Assembly: GCF_001653235.2 (NCBI RefSeq)
Contig: NW_019154044.1
Coordinates: 558,001 to 622,000, forward strand
Source: Pochonia chlamydosporia 170
Lineage: Eukaryota > Ascomycota > Sordariomycetes > Hypocreales > Clavicipitaceae
Reading direction: 5' to 3'
Length of the DNA: 64,000 nucleotides
Part shown: positions 49,429 through 60,498 of the stretch, piece after piece
How the letters are laid out: each line of letters opens with the position of its first letter
Position numbering within the stretch: the stretch's first letter is position 1
The notes under the pieces: generated by a model
Databases searched by the model: none
Told to the model about the DNA's origin: nothing
The model's input: the letters and a program-made list of their open reading frames with translations, nothing else
Translations under genes and position numbers: made by a program

Positions 49429-50617
49429 CTAGTGGTCATCACTCTCAGGATCAGACAATCTAGCCGTTCCCCTCTCCGTCAGTACCGGTTTTCTAGCGAT
49501 ACGCGAGTATTTCTCATCAGTGCTTCCATTAGACCCAGACTGAGGAGGCTCTGGGCTCCAGGGATCTGCATCACCCAGGCGCTGGGCAGTCAAGCCAGCA
49601 TTGCCGGGGTTCTTCATGCCAGCCTCCTTTTGTCGCTCGTACGAAACACGCCTTAGCCGCTCCGTCTCAGCTGGTGTAAGTCGTAGATACAGCTCTACGG
49701 CGAGGGCGTGGAGCAAAAACGCAAGGTAAGCACTTGCCCCGAAGCTAGTGTTAACCGCCGAGGCGATCCTCTCTGGCCCATCTGCAGCTACTCCCACAGG
49801 AATGGGAACATGTTGGCTAGGATCAGCACCCGAGTAGAACGTCGAGCAGGCTGGGTACACGCGCAACACTCGAGTCTGGTTACCCCCGTAGATGTGGTCA
49901 ATCATGGCGCACGGTCGGACAGTGTAGTAGTCCTTAGGGGTCTTGCCGACGATAATGGCCATGATGATAGCAATGATGCGCATGGTGATGATGAAGCTGG
50001 CCTGATATGTTGTCAGCACTGATAGTATCGAGAAGAAGAGAGGGCGCAAAACTTACAATACCCCACGCTCGAAGCATCCAAGCGCGATGTTGCTCAATCT
50101 GCAGCATCTTGATGTTGTAAAATGCAATAACTTTGCATGAAATAAACACAATCGATGCCATTCCAGCAGCAGACTGGACGTCCAACCCACCGCCAAGACC
50201 ATGTCGTGCAATCATAAAGACTCCAATAACACCAACCAACGACAAGAGGATAATCAAGTATCCGTTCAGGCGGTGGACAATGATGACCTTGTGTCGTATA
50301 GCAGGCACAAACTGGAACACGGCAAGGAAAGCAGCAGGCAGGATACCCGCCAGATGCATGATGATGCCGACATTCTCAATGCCCTGGAGGTAGTAGTAAC
50401 ATTCACCGGGGAGGGCACCGCCGACTGTGGATTTGGGATTGCAGAAGATGCCTTTGATGTCGAGGAACATGAAGCGGGCGAGGGTGAATCCGAGCAGGGC
50501 GCCGCCAAAGATGACGAACAGGATGAAGTTGTAGCCTTTGGAGAAGCCGATGGGGTTGTATATGCGGCGGACAAATGCCACAAAGGCATTGGACGGTGGT
50601 TGGGTTACAACAACCAT
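49429..50617 (-). CDS. DUF2306-type multi-pass membrane protein
   Basis: Two exons on the minus strand (50617-50057, 50001-49429; 55-nt intron) encode 377 residues. After a short N-terminus (MVVVTQPPSNAFVAFVRRIY) there are hydrophobic spans at FILFVIFGGALLGFTLARF, IIMHLAGILPAAFLAVFQFV, LNGYLIILLSLVGVIGVFMI, MASIVFISCKVIAFYNI, IITMRIIAIIMAIIV and ASAYLAFLLHALAVELYL. The HRLNGY and EQHRAWMLRAWG segments, with conserved histidines, are characteristic of DUF2306 proteins, where they may bind haem or metal; that is inference. The C-terminal 90 residues are hydrophilic and probably cytosolic. Function is unknown. It converges with the beta-glucosidase gene. Confidence 0.9.
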
Positions 50618-53089
50618 TTTGTGATGTGTGCCTGCCTGTGATTTGATGAATTAGAGGAGAGCTGTAGGGTTAGGTACGTTGTCAGAGAGCTGGGCTGCTT
50701 ATGTGCTGTAGCCGTTCCTTATTCACAGGAGAGGAGACCGAGAGGCAAGCGAATTTATACATGCTCTGGACCGAATGTCTCACGAGACTTTCATGGAAAC
50801 CGGGACCAGGTCTCACAAACAATCTTCGTATGAGACGCAGTCGAACTGGACCGTTCCATAAACAATGTCAACACCTGCACCAGCAACCAGATCGAGTTTG
50901 GCCCATCATTTCTTGGGGGCCATGCAAGCTTAATTCGCACCAGGCAGTCATGAACAATCGAATTTGCTGTAGTATCTCGTCGCGTCATGCACCCCCTCGT
51001 GCTGGTGATGATGCCTTATTTTTCGCCGGGCGACAAATCGGGGTGCGTTGTTGTAGTATGCCCAAGCTCGTGCCGTCATTTTACTTCCAATGCCGATCTT
51101 GGCAAACGTTGGTTAGTTGGTAGCCAAGTTGTCTCATATTAAGCAGTCACACAAGGCATTTTTAGAAAGAGGGGGCTGTTGGTCCGGTATCTGAAGAGAC
51201 ACGAAGACGCACCAGTGCTGGGCTGCATGGGCATGAGTAAGCTGACGAGGCGAGTGGCTCGGAGCCTTCTTTCTTGAGTCTATTTCACCGCCCCTCAGAT
51301 TATCTACTTGTTGGTCGTGATGTCACAGATTCAAAGTGGACAGTTGCCTTGGTCATGGGTGATGCTCAAGCGCAAGGCGGAAGGCGTTATTGAACCGGCC
51401 CCGATTTCAAACTCGTGTCTCCTTCGGTTTGGCTGTATTGTAGGAATTCACTGGTCGGTTTGACGTTGCCCAGGGAGGATTTTCGAGACGGGATCTGATC
51501 TTGGTTTGTGCTGTTGGGTATAAACGGGATTGGGGGGGGACCCGAAACTGAGCCCGTTTGCTGCAATAGAAACGACTCTGTTACTAAAACGTGTCACGGG
51601 TGAGGGTATCTGGAACTGTGTTTTATCTATCATTTTTGAATTGGAAATATGTGTAGTTGGATAGGTGTTGAAGCAGTGCTAGAAATGTGTCTTGGTCTGT
51701 AAGTGGCCGAGTTGTCCCGCCGGCGCACAGGATCGTCGTGCTCGCCGTCGTGTTGGGCCGAACCCGAGTAGCGAAGCGAGACCGAAGCACGAACCATGTC
51801 GTAGTTCATCATTGGCATAGCGCTGTTGGTCTGGATAATTGGATTCGACAGGTTAGGCAGTATATTCACGGCAGACAAGATGATGCTGTGTTATAGCAAA
51901 TGGGTGTTTTTGAAGTCGTTTCAAGCTTCCAGATTAAAGTTAGTGGCTTGGGAACTAAGTCTCATTGAAAGAGGGCTGCGTGTGGATGCAAAATAGCCTT
52001 CTTGATCACACAGACGTTGAGATCTGTAAGCCCCGTCTTCCACTTGGTGTCCACACCAATTCCTTATTGATCCTTCGAGATTTCCCACGGGCGTCTGCTG
52101 TGCTACTCATTGGAGTCGGCCGAGACAAACAAAACCCAACACAAGGCTTAACGTTGCCCTTGGAGTGCCGCATTCTCCGAAATGTTGCATTCTGGATGGC
52201 GGGCTGTAGGGGCCTGCGTCTGACCACCTCAGACTTCTTGGATACGAGCCACTTTTATGAGTTTCACAGGTTGAATGGTATCTAATCTATCATATTATTG
52301 GACCGGCAGTCAACAAATTAGCCATTTCCCCTAACCGTCGGCGCCATGTTCCGTTCCACAGTCTGGTGCCTTATACCCTATAGAATACGGGAGGATTGCT
52401 AGGCAGTGTGTAAGTCGCTGATGGAAGAGCATTTCCTCCCGCTTAAATCGAATTAGATGATCGGATTTCCGAGTCGAAAGCACTTTTGCGGCCATCGCTA
52501 TTGCCGGCGTAGGATGGCGATGTTATAAGTTTCGTTGTGGTGTTTCATGTCTCTCCTGCTGATCCACGATAACGTGCGAAACTTAGATGTTACGTGTCTG
52601 ACAGACAGTTCTAACAAATCGTACTTCAGCTTCCGTGAAGTATATAAACTCTCCCGTGGCGTCATTCTTATCAGCCTGGGACGTGTGCTCCCAACAGTCA
52701 GCGACAAAATCTCCATAGTAAGCCCAACTACAGAGAATGCATGTTTGCTACACCCTCACTTACAGGGCACAACATACACGACCAAAATGCAGCTTACATG
52801 TGATGCAACTTTTGTCTACACTCCGTCGCGATGAGATTGCGACTCGGGCACATTTTTCGACTTTGACAACAATAGGCTGAAACGACTGAATCCATTTTGC
52901 GTCCGTGGCTGTGCTTACTTGCACAACTAGCGCGATGACCATTGCACAAGGCTCCGATCAGCTGAAAAATGCTTTCAACACCAAAACCCCACTGTGTCAC
53001 GATACATGGTCCATATCACCTCTCAACTTTGGCCTGGTGAGCAGCCGTGGTGAAGGGACACAACTTGTGCGTACCGCAGACCAATCATC
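50618..53089. other. divergent intergenic region between DUF2306 and WD40 genes
   Basis: 2.5 kb holding both promoters. No supported gene. A short minus-strand frame (51630-51878) looks somewhat protein-like at its N-terminus but has no recognisable family and no clear splice partner. Confidence 0.45.
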
Positions 53090-54643
53090 ATGAAAGTTCC
53101 CAAGGTGAAGAGCAAAGCGACTTCACCTCAATGGGCGGTCTGCTGCAACTGTGGTCTGGAAAAAAACATTGGAGAGTTTCAATTCTCTCAGAAAGATCAT
53201 CCAACGCCGAAGAATCGAGCATGGTGGAAATTGGTCACTTCAAAACCTACACCAAAGCGGTACAGATGTGTTAAGCCTCCTGCGCCCTGTCCGAAGTTGA
53301 ATCAACTGTTACTTCCAGCGGCACCGGTACTCGAGGATGCCGATACGACGATACGTGAAGCACAGGCAGATCTGACCAACGGCTTGAAAGTGCAGCAGAC
53401 AGATCCAACCGTTGCAGTTCCAGAACATGGCCAGAACCACACACCAGTGACACAAGTCCAGGATACAAAACAGGAAGCTGAATCTGTTGGACAACTGGAG
53501 AGTCCCAAACCAGACTTTTCACCTGCAGGACATACAGCGGCAGTTTGCACAGTGGTCTTCTCACCAGACGGGAATACAGTGTATTCAGCATCCAAAGACC
53601 GGACTGTATGTGAATGGGATCCTTTCTCAAAGATGATACGACGCACAATCCGGCACCATGTCGCGACAGTTGCCGATGTTGCCGTGTCCAGCGCCACAGG
53701 CTCAGCCGCTTGGGCATTGTTCGGAAACAGGATTGAGATACGAGATGTGGACGAGGCTTCATCCTACCCTGTCAAACGTAGCCATGGCGCAGAGTCGTGG
53801 ATTTCTGCGGTATCGTATTCATGGGACAACAGGTACGTCGCGTATGGATCAGACGACAAGTTTGTTCGGGTATTGGACCTGGAAGCAAATCAACTGAAGT
53901 GGAAGGAGAAGCGACACGAGGGATATATCTCATGTATTGCATTCTCTAATGACGGCTCGCGACTGGCGTCCGGCTCTGTAGATTCGTCTATCCAAATATG
54001 GGATCTGGAGAGTGGTTACGGAGTAGGAACACTGAATACACGCGATGGATGTGCTCGAGCAGTTGCGTTTTCTCCCGATGCGTCTGTTCTTGCTACTGGA
54101 TGCGGCAAAACAATATGTTTATGGAACTTGCAGAAGCTCAAGGTGTCTATGCGCTTAAAGAAGCATTACGATTCAGTTAATGCGTTGGCATTCAGTCCGT
54201 CAGGTCGTCAGTTGGCATCTGCATCTGCAGATAGAACAATCGTACTTTGGGACGTCGTGTCAGGACAGCTCTTGCGCCAAATTAGCGCTCACAGCGGAGA
54301 GGTTCTTACAATTTCTTTTTCGCCGGACGGCAAAATGGTTGCGTCTGGTTCGGAAGACTGCACGGTCAAGATGTGGCCTGTTGCAGAGTGTGAAGCACCT
54401 CAAACTGGAACAACGTTGGCAGATGAGCTGGGAGCAGGTACATCAGATGAAGAGAAAGCTTCACCGGGGTTGAAGAAAGCATCGACGACGAAGGTGTCGA
54501 CTAAGCGAAACTCAAACGCATCGGATGCACCTATTTACAGCTCGCTGGCCGCGGCGGGTGAGTCTGAGGCAAGCAAATGTTACCTATGCTTGGGGTTTAC
54601 CGACGGGAGGAATACATCGGAGAGGTGTGTGTGTTGGAAGTGA
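53090..54643 (+). CDS. WD40-repeat protein with Cys-rich N- and C-termini
   Basis: A single exon of 517 residues. An N-terminal Cys-rich module (Cys18, Cys19, Cys21, then Cys60 and Cys67, with an EFQFSQKD core) is reminiscent of a small zinc-binding fold such as Stc1 or a zinc ribbon. An acidic/Gln-rich linker follows. About seven WD40 repeats then fill one beta-propeller, the clearest being GHTAAVCTVVFSPDG, YISCIAFSNDGSRLASGS with IQIWDLESG, SVNALAFSPSGRQLASAS with IVLWDVVSG, and VLTISFSPDGKMVASGS with VKMWPV. A Ser/Lys-rich tail ends with a second cysteine group (Cys497, Cys500, Cys513, Cys515). No NACHT or kinase domain is attached. Family knowledge: WD40 propellers are protein-interaction scaffolds. 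Partner and pathway unknown. It converges with the GPI-type gene 286 bp away. Confidence 0.88.
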   Translation: MKVPKVKSKATSPQWAVCCNCGLEKNIGEFQFSQKDHPTPKNRAWWKLVTSKPTPKRYRCVKPPAPCPKLNQLLLPAAPVLEDADTTIREAQADLTNGLKVQQTDPTVAVPEHGQNHTPVTQVQDTKQEAESVGQLESPKPDFSPAGHTAAVCTVVFSPDGNTVYSASKDRTVCEWDPFSKMIRRTIRHHVATVADVAVSSATGSAAWALFGNRIEIRDVDEASSYPVKRSHGAESWISAVSYSWDNRYVAYGSDDKFVRVLDLEANQLKWKEKRHEGYISCIAFSNDGSRLASGSVDSSIQIWDLESGYGVGTLNTRDGCARAVAFSPDASVLATGCGKTICLWNLQKLKVSMRLKKHYDSVNALAFSPSGRQLASASADRTIVLWDVVSGQLLRQISAHSGEVLTISFSPDGKMVASGSEDCTVKMWPVAECEAPQTGTTLADELGAGTSDEEKASPGLKKASTTKVSTKRNSNASDAPIYSSLAAAGESEASKCYLCLGFTDGRNTSERCVCWK

Positions 54644-54929
54644 GGCAGAAGTACACGAATATGAGAAAGTAGAGATGTATCAAGTGGAGAAGGATGGACC
54701 TTTATGACGTTACGAATCTCGAATTTGATGGTATTTGGTGATGAATAGAATATTATTCTGCAACATGGCGCACCGGAACGAAACGAAGAATTGGACGGCC
54801 TCGGAAGTTTCAAGGTATTAAATGGGGCATAATCGAATCAATGGCTACTCTATCCTACCATTATCTACCTCGAAGGCATTAAATGGACCTTCGACACCTC
54901 GGTTACTTCATCCACTTTAACATCCCAAG

Positions 54930-55416
54930 TTATACATTGACAAGCAGAGCAGCACCACCCATGAGTGCGCCAATCGCAGCGGCGGCGGTAGGAGCCGGAT
55001 TCCAGGCGCCTCCGGTGCTCGTCTTGGCGGCAGCTTCACTCGTAGACTTGGAGGCACTCTCAGTGGCTTTGGAGAGAGCCTTGGAAGCGCTGCTCTTTGC
55101 GGAGCCTGTGGCCGTGGCGAGAACGCTGCTGAGGCTTGAAATCTCACTGGCTACTTTGCTCGTAATCTTGGCAATCTCACTGGAGACGTGCTTAGAAGTC
55201 TCGGTAGGCTTTGGGAGGGTCGGACTGGCCAGACTGGTCTTTGTGCTGGTCTCGGTAGTCGATATGGTGCTGACTTCGGCTGCCTACATTACGATGGTTA
55301 GCAAACTACTTCAATGGCGATGAAGTGATGCCATATAGAGTTCTTTGTAGGGGAGCTGCTCAACATACCTGAACAACGGCCATGAAGGCAAGGGCGATGA
55401 TATTGGAGAACCTCAT
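54930..55416 (-). CDS. small Ser/Thr-rich secreted protein, probable GPI anchor
   Basis: Two exons on the minus strand (55416-55369, 55283-54930; 85-nt intron, phase 0) give 133 residues. The first exon is a signal peptide, MRFSNIIALAFMAVVQ, ending just before AAEVSTIST. The mature part is almost wholly Ser, Thr, Ala and Lys with regular SEI/SKV spacing that suggests helix or heavy O-glycosylation. The end, GGAWNPAP followed by the hydrophobic AAAAIGALMGGAALLVNV, is the classical GPI-attachment pattern (small omega residue near Gly/Asn, short spacer, hydrophobic tail). No cysteine is present. It probably sits on the plasma membrane or wall. It is too fragmented to appear as one long frame, so simple gene finding would miss it. 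Exact role unknown; wall or adhesin-like function is inference. Confidence 0.85.
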
Positions 55417-56399
55417 TCTGACGGTGTGTGGCGGAGATGTTTTTGATCCTTGTTGAGATACGAGACGACAGGCTCTACACAATGTATTTATACCCCATAA
55501 CAACAACTCTCAATTACAGTGTCTTGGATCCAAGTAAACATGTTTGCTTTGGCAACAAGACGCACAATTGGGCACTCCTGACGACATGCTGATCCATTGA
55601 ACACGGGACAGGCACAGCCCTACAATTGGACGCCACTGTTGAGGTTTCCAGGATTGACAATATTTGTGTCAATAATTGCGCACGCCATCTCACCAGATCT
55701 GCTCATTTTCAGGGCAGATTTTGTTACTTGGTGAGGCTGTGCTCGGAATCGGGAGCCGTCCGAACAGTGTTGAGTTGGTTGTGGCTGCAACACATGCATG
55801 TGAGGCGCCCTATCGTAGACGATTTTGCTTGGCGATCTCATTTTAGCGGCAGTTGGATGCCGAAATAAGGAAGATTGTGGTGAAGAAGCAAGGTGAAGCC
55901 CGAGACTTGTAGCTACAGGGACGCATGGACGGTATTTATTGGAAACATAGCCACAGCCATGGTGAGGTAATGAGTTGACAGTCTGCAGGTCTTGCTGGAT
56001 GCAGGCATGGAGCGGTGAAGTTGCTTCGACGAGTACCACGTTTTGAGTTGACTGTTGCGGAGAGGTCACCTCTTTCTTTTTGCCTTGGTGTTTTGATGAG
56101 TTCAAAAAATGGCTAGTTAGTTGATGGGTTACGGTGTGGTCCTCTTGCGTTCTGACGATACTAAGCTTTATTAAATGCTGACACAACATAATATGAAGAA
56201 GCTCCTAGGTAAAGTATTAACCGAGTATATTGATGGCCTTGAGAACAAATGCAAGTACCTAGAAGCTAGAGAGGAAAGGAAAAGCAAGTCGGAACAGCGA
56301 CCCCGAGGAGCTGAAGACTCATATACTTGCAAGCCTTGACATGCTGGTGAGTTGCTGCATGATGAGTCCCGCCACCCTCGCGCAAATACATGTCGCTCT
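55417..56399. other. intergenic region upstream of the GPI-type gene
   Basis: Contains the GPI-type gene promoter and the 3' flank of the carbonic anhydrase locus. A 189-codon minus-strand frame (55620-56189) is low-complexity and has no family match, so I treat it as non-coding. Confidence 0.45.
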
Positions 56400-57275
56400 C
56401 TACAGTGTGTTTGCCGCGTTCATCAACAGATTGACCGCACCAGGAGAATTCTGAATGTAGCGAGAGTTGAACTTCAAAACCTTCTTCAACCTCCGGAACG
56501 TCTTCACATCGATAAACAGCGGCTTGTCAACGACGTTGAAGATAACATTCTCGCTGCAGGGAGGTATTGTTAGAGACCCATTATACTGATAGACGCTGGA
56601 ACGAGATAAATGCGCCTGGAGCCTTGTAAAGTCAAGGGCCTCTGTGAGAGTGCTGTCTCCAGCGCGACTAATCTTATCAACATTGCTGAGCACAGATGAT
56701 ATGACGTCTGAAATGCAGTCTGAAGCATCGCCAATATCGACCCAGAAGCCAAGAACAGAAATCGCAAGAATCTATTGCATGAGGAATTAGCACAACTGCG
56801 CTGGTTGGGGGTAGCTGGTCTTACCCTTGGTTTGAGCAACGAAATGCACCTCGGCTACATAATACTCCCCAGAAAGCTGGTGTTCGCTTGGCGTATGAAA
56901 GTGGAACTGCACAAGTTCATATTCTCTGCCGTCAACAATCATAGAGCCATTGATGGGGAGCTGCACAGTATGTCCGAGATTCTCAAACTTGGCACCACGG
57001 GGATACGGTTCGGGTTTAAATCTGAAAGAAGCGCCGCTTACGGTGCGCTGCTGTCCGGGTATGATATTGATGGGCGACTGATTACTTCCGGTGGCGCATA
57101 ATGCGTTCTTTGGGTCTAAAGTATGCCAAGCTAGAGGCCCGGTAATTCCTTGGTAACTATATTCAGGACTCTTTGTGTCCCTACGGCGAAGCTGGGACTC
57201 CAGATGAAGAGAGGTGCCATAATGGCAGAATGCTGCCACCAGAGAAGGGAGCAGAAGGATTGTCTTGATAATCAT
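56400..57275 (-). pseudogene. secreted alpha-carbonic anhydrase with an exon-phase conflict
   Basis: Exon 1 (57275-56825) starts with a signal peptide (MIIKTILLLPSLVAAF) and contains NQSPINI, the zinc-ligand pair QFHFHTPSEHQ and the third ligand in AEVHFV. Exon 2 (56771-56400) continues with ILAISVLGFWVDIG, YNGSLTIPPCSE, the active-site TIPPC turn, and NSPGAVNLL, all in the right order for an alpha-class enzyme. The only good splice pair, donor GTAAGA at 56824 and acceptor ATAG ending at 56772, leaves one extra base: the exons total 823 nt and the second half would be misread. Other donors in phase (before gtgcat or gttgct) would delete the His ligand or its strand. Either a one-base deletion or insertion has disabled the gene, the assembly is wrong by one base, or an unusual splice is used. 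Role if intact: extracellular CO2/bicarbonate interconversion. Confidence 0.75.
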
Positions 57276-59145
57276 TCTTATGGGACACGTCAAGTTGTGC
57301 TTGGAGATGGTTATCTTCAAGTGTTCAAAAGCAGAACGCCAGGTGAGTAAAGGGACCAGTGAGCAACAACAGGTAAAAATGCATGTTAAAGCTCTTATAT
57401 ATGACTTAAAGCGTTCTTAGATCAACTTTACGAGAGCTTAGAATTTAAGAGTAACCACTAAGATAAATTGAATGAGCATAAATAAGCTTTGGTGCCTGTC
57501 GAGCCGTTGTGCCTGGTGGCGTACACCTAAAGTTTTGCATGAAAAGTATCTCGCGTTGTGACATCTCAAGCCCGTGTTGGAGAACAGTCGCGCATAAAGT
57601 ATGTGAAGTCTATTGTCATTCTGTCCTATCCAACTCAAGCGACGGTCGGTGCAGAGTCGCACACATGATAGTTTTACGGATGAAGAACTAAATGGTAGCA
57701 TTGGCTGAATTAAAGTTGGAAACTAGTGTTTTCATTTTGCTTCTTTGACGTAAACGCGTTACAGTCTGACGAGGTAGACACTATCAGGGCTGTGAGGAGC
57801 ATATCTGCATTATAGAAAAGTCGGGGAAATGAGAGAGCCGGTTGTGATGAAGATATACACACATGATGTCAGCTCTCCAATGTACGGGACATGCCTTGGA
57901 GAGCTAAGATCAGGATATTTGGCAAGACATATTTTGTTCAGATGAATAAATAACCATATCTCAAGCACTTTAACCAAGGTCTAATAGCTTGCTTTAATGC
58001 ATAATCTAAGGCCTTTTCATGCATTCTTATCAAAACAACCGTACAAGTTCGCCCTATTGCATGGATAACACTGAAATTGCCAGGAATCTCCAAGACATAA
58101 TATGGTCCGTCTCTAAGGAGGCAATGGATCTTTGTAAACTTTGGTTGAGTCTTATTTCCATTACTGAGGGATTATTAAATCTTAACTTAGCATAAATATA
58201 AACAATTTAAATGTCACAATTGTCGCAGGGTCAGTCTGAGGCGGCAGCAACGGCCTGTAGAACCCCCAAGAACATAGATCCATCAACATCTCCAACTTCC
58301 TTATTTGATCACAAAGACAAACGTCTACGACTTTTCGCAACGGATAATAAGCTTTGCTGCCGTATTCACCGAGTTTTAGAGACCATAAGGATCTTGCCGG
58401 AGAGCATCATCCGTGGGAGCAACAAAAAAGCACAATGATAACCCGAACAGGTCAAGCTCTCGTGGACATGGATTCGAAATCGTTGCCATGACCTTATCAT
58501 GCGATTGACATTAGCCACAACGATACAGCATCCTGTCCAAGCGCTTGCATATATATATATATATATAACCGACCCAAGCAACCTTGCTGCAACCTTGTCA
58601 GAGATTTCGACAAAATCTGGTCTGGTTGACTTTTTGATTGGCTTCCGCTGCAGAACGACCATTGGGAAAGCGGTTGGAGAGCACCGAACCAACGTGCTGC
58701 GTTGAGTCTAGTATGGCTTCATTAACACCATTCGCCGTGCAAGAGCTAAACAATGCCCTTCAGCTAAGGGACCACCAGTTGAGAGACTTTAACTGACCAG
58801 ACCAGCCAGGCTGCATGGGCGGCTCAACATATCAACGTAGCTGTGCACCAAGTCATCAAATGTCAAGTCAAGTCAAGTCAAATCCCTGTGCAATCGAGAG
58901 CAGTGCTCGCTGTTCTCAAAGCGCCAATGAACCAACTCAGCATAATAATACATGTAGCCAGAACATCCTATTGGCTGCCTCGCCTTGCCCACTGACATCA
59001 AATTACTAATCGAATTTGGTGTTCTTTCCAGCACGGTGAATAAGTCAAGGTGCAAAAGGATTTGATGCATGTCTGGTGTTCTTTGTGCGACGCCATCCTT
59101 CCCTCAAACTCCATACGACGCGCTCTCTCCAAGTAGTATCACAGA
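57276..59145. other. intergenic region between carbonic anhydrase and kinase loci
   Basis: 1.9 kb, visibly AT-richer than most of the window between about 57400 and 58500, with an (AT)n run. No supported gene. A (caagt)n run lies near 58862-58880. Confidence 0.45.
58549..58567. repeat. (AT)n microsatellite
   Basis: Nineteen bases of uninterrupted alternating AT in intergenic DNA. Confidence 0.9.
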
Positions 59146-60498
59146 ATGATGCAACATCAAGCATCAGTGTCCGCTGGTGACATTTTTGACTCAATCTCGC
59201 CTACTTCTCCAAATTCTGAGGAAGCAGCCACGGAAGATGGCAAACCAGATGACTGCGGAAGTTTCGTGTGCTCCGATGACGAAATTGATATTGAGGAAGT
59301 CTGCGAGCCTGTCGAAAGATACGCAGATGGGCTTTACTATCCCATATGTATTGGGGACATTCTAACGGGCTCGTATCGCGTGGTGCACAAGCTAGGCTGA
59401 GGAGGGTTTTCCACCGTCTGGATGGCGTATGATCTTAAGCGCCATAAACTGGTTGCGTTGAAGATCGGCATCCCTGGCAAAATGGGGGAACGGGAGCTTC
59501 ATGCGCAAAAAGAAATCCTTCGTACGGTTCAGGATGTATCCCGCCATCTTACTTTTCTAGATACCTTTTCCCTCGTGGATGTGAATGGCACACACTTGGT
59601 CATGGTGTTCCCTGTTCGTGGTCCAAGCCTACACGGTTTCTTGAGAGGACTGAAGGTAAAGACTAGGATGAAGGCTTCAAAGCAACTACTCTCCGCTCTG
59701 GAATCCTTACATGACGCTGGTATTGTGCACTGTGGTGAGTAGCATTCACCTCAGCATACGTCACACCCTTCACTTTCTTCACAATGACGCCAAGGCTAAC
59801 GAGACCTACACTTAGATCTGAACAGCGGGAGTATGCTCTGGGATATAGGTGATATCGACAACTATACTCCGAAAATGGCCTACCGAATATTAGGCCGCCC
59901 TCGAAAAGCGCCATTATGGGCCCAGACTTGGAAAACTGGCGAGTTGGTTGAGCCCATTCACGTAGATCAAAAATTGCCGCGAGGGAATATATTCCTCGCC
60001 GATTTCGGGTTGGCAGTCAACACTGGTTCACCACATACAGTCAGCACGACCTGCAAATGGTAGTCCCCTGCCGTCTACTGTGCCCCTGAGCGATTCCACG
60101 GCATCGGCCCCAGCTTTGCCAGCGATATGTGGAGTTACATGTGTCTCTTCGCAGAGCTGTACCTTGGTGTTGTTCCCTTTCAGGGCAGAGCAAATGCGAC
60201 TGCTGTCTCTAGTCTAGTCCGGAGCCTTGGTTATCTCCCTTCGCAATGGCATGGCAGCTATGATGCAGGTGATACGCCAGAGGAGTTCTGGTACGACCAG
60301 GCGCAAAGACCGTACACTCTGGTTACTCTGGAAGAAGTTAGCAAACGGGCCCGGCCGGAGATTGACGGAACGGAGCGGAAGTTGGTGCTGTCTGTCTTCT
60401 CCAGGGTTTTTGCTTACTTGCCCGAACACCGTTTGGCGGCAGCAGAATTGTTACAGGATAAAGATTTCAATGCCATTATGGCGTTGTATGGCTGCTGA
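59146..60498 (+). pseudogene. protein-kinase pseudogene (SRPK-like) with two nonsense codons
   Basis: Two blocks (59146-59734 and 59816-60498, joined by a GTGAGT...TTAG intron) form one 424-codon frame that is open except for TGA at 59398-59400 and TAG at 60061-60063. The first stop falls in the glycine loop (VHKLG-stop-GGFSTVW, where SRPK-type kinases have Trp), the second before SPAVYCAPERFHG (where Gln is expected). The VALK lysine (codon at 59461), the catalytic loop HCDLNSGSM and ADFGL (Asp codon at 60001) are readable, as are the APE region and the helices after it. In the catalytic loop the metal-binding Asn is Ser. Both stops are explained by single transitions (TGG to TGA, CAG to TAG). 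The rest of the frame is intact, so inactivation looks recent. Family knowledge: fungal lineages have many such SRPK-like kinases of unknown role. Confidence 0.88.

Noticed and set aside
51630..51878. An 82-codon minus-strand frame starting MSAVNILPNLSNP
   Set aside because: It looks mildly protein-like, but has no domain, no continuation through a plausible intron and no supporting context.
55620..56189. A 189-codon minus-strand frame upstream of the GPI-type gene
   Set aside because: Gln/His/Ser-rich low-complexity translation with no motif. It fits promoter DNA better than a gene.
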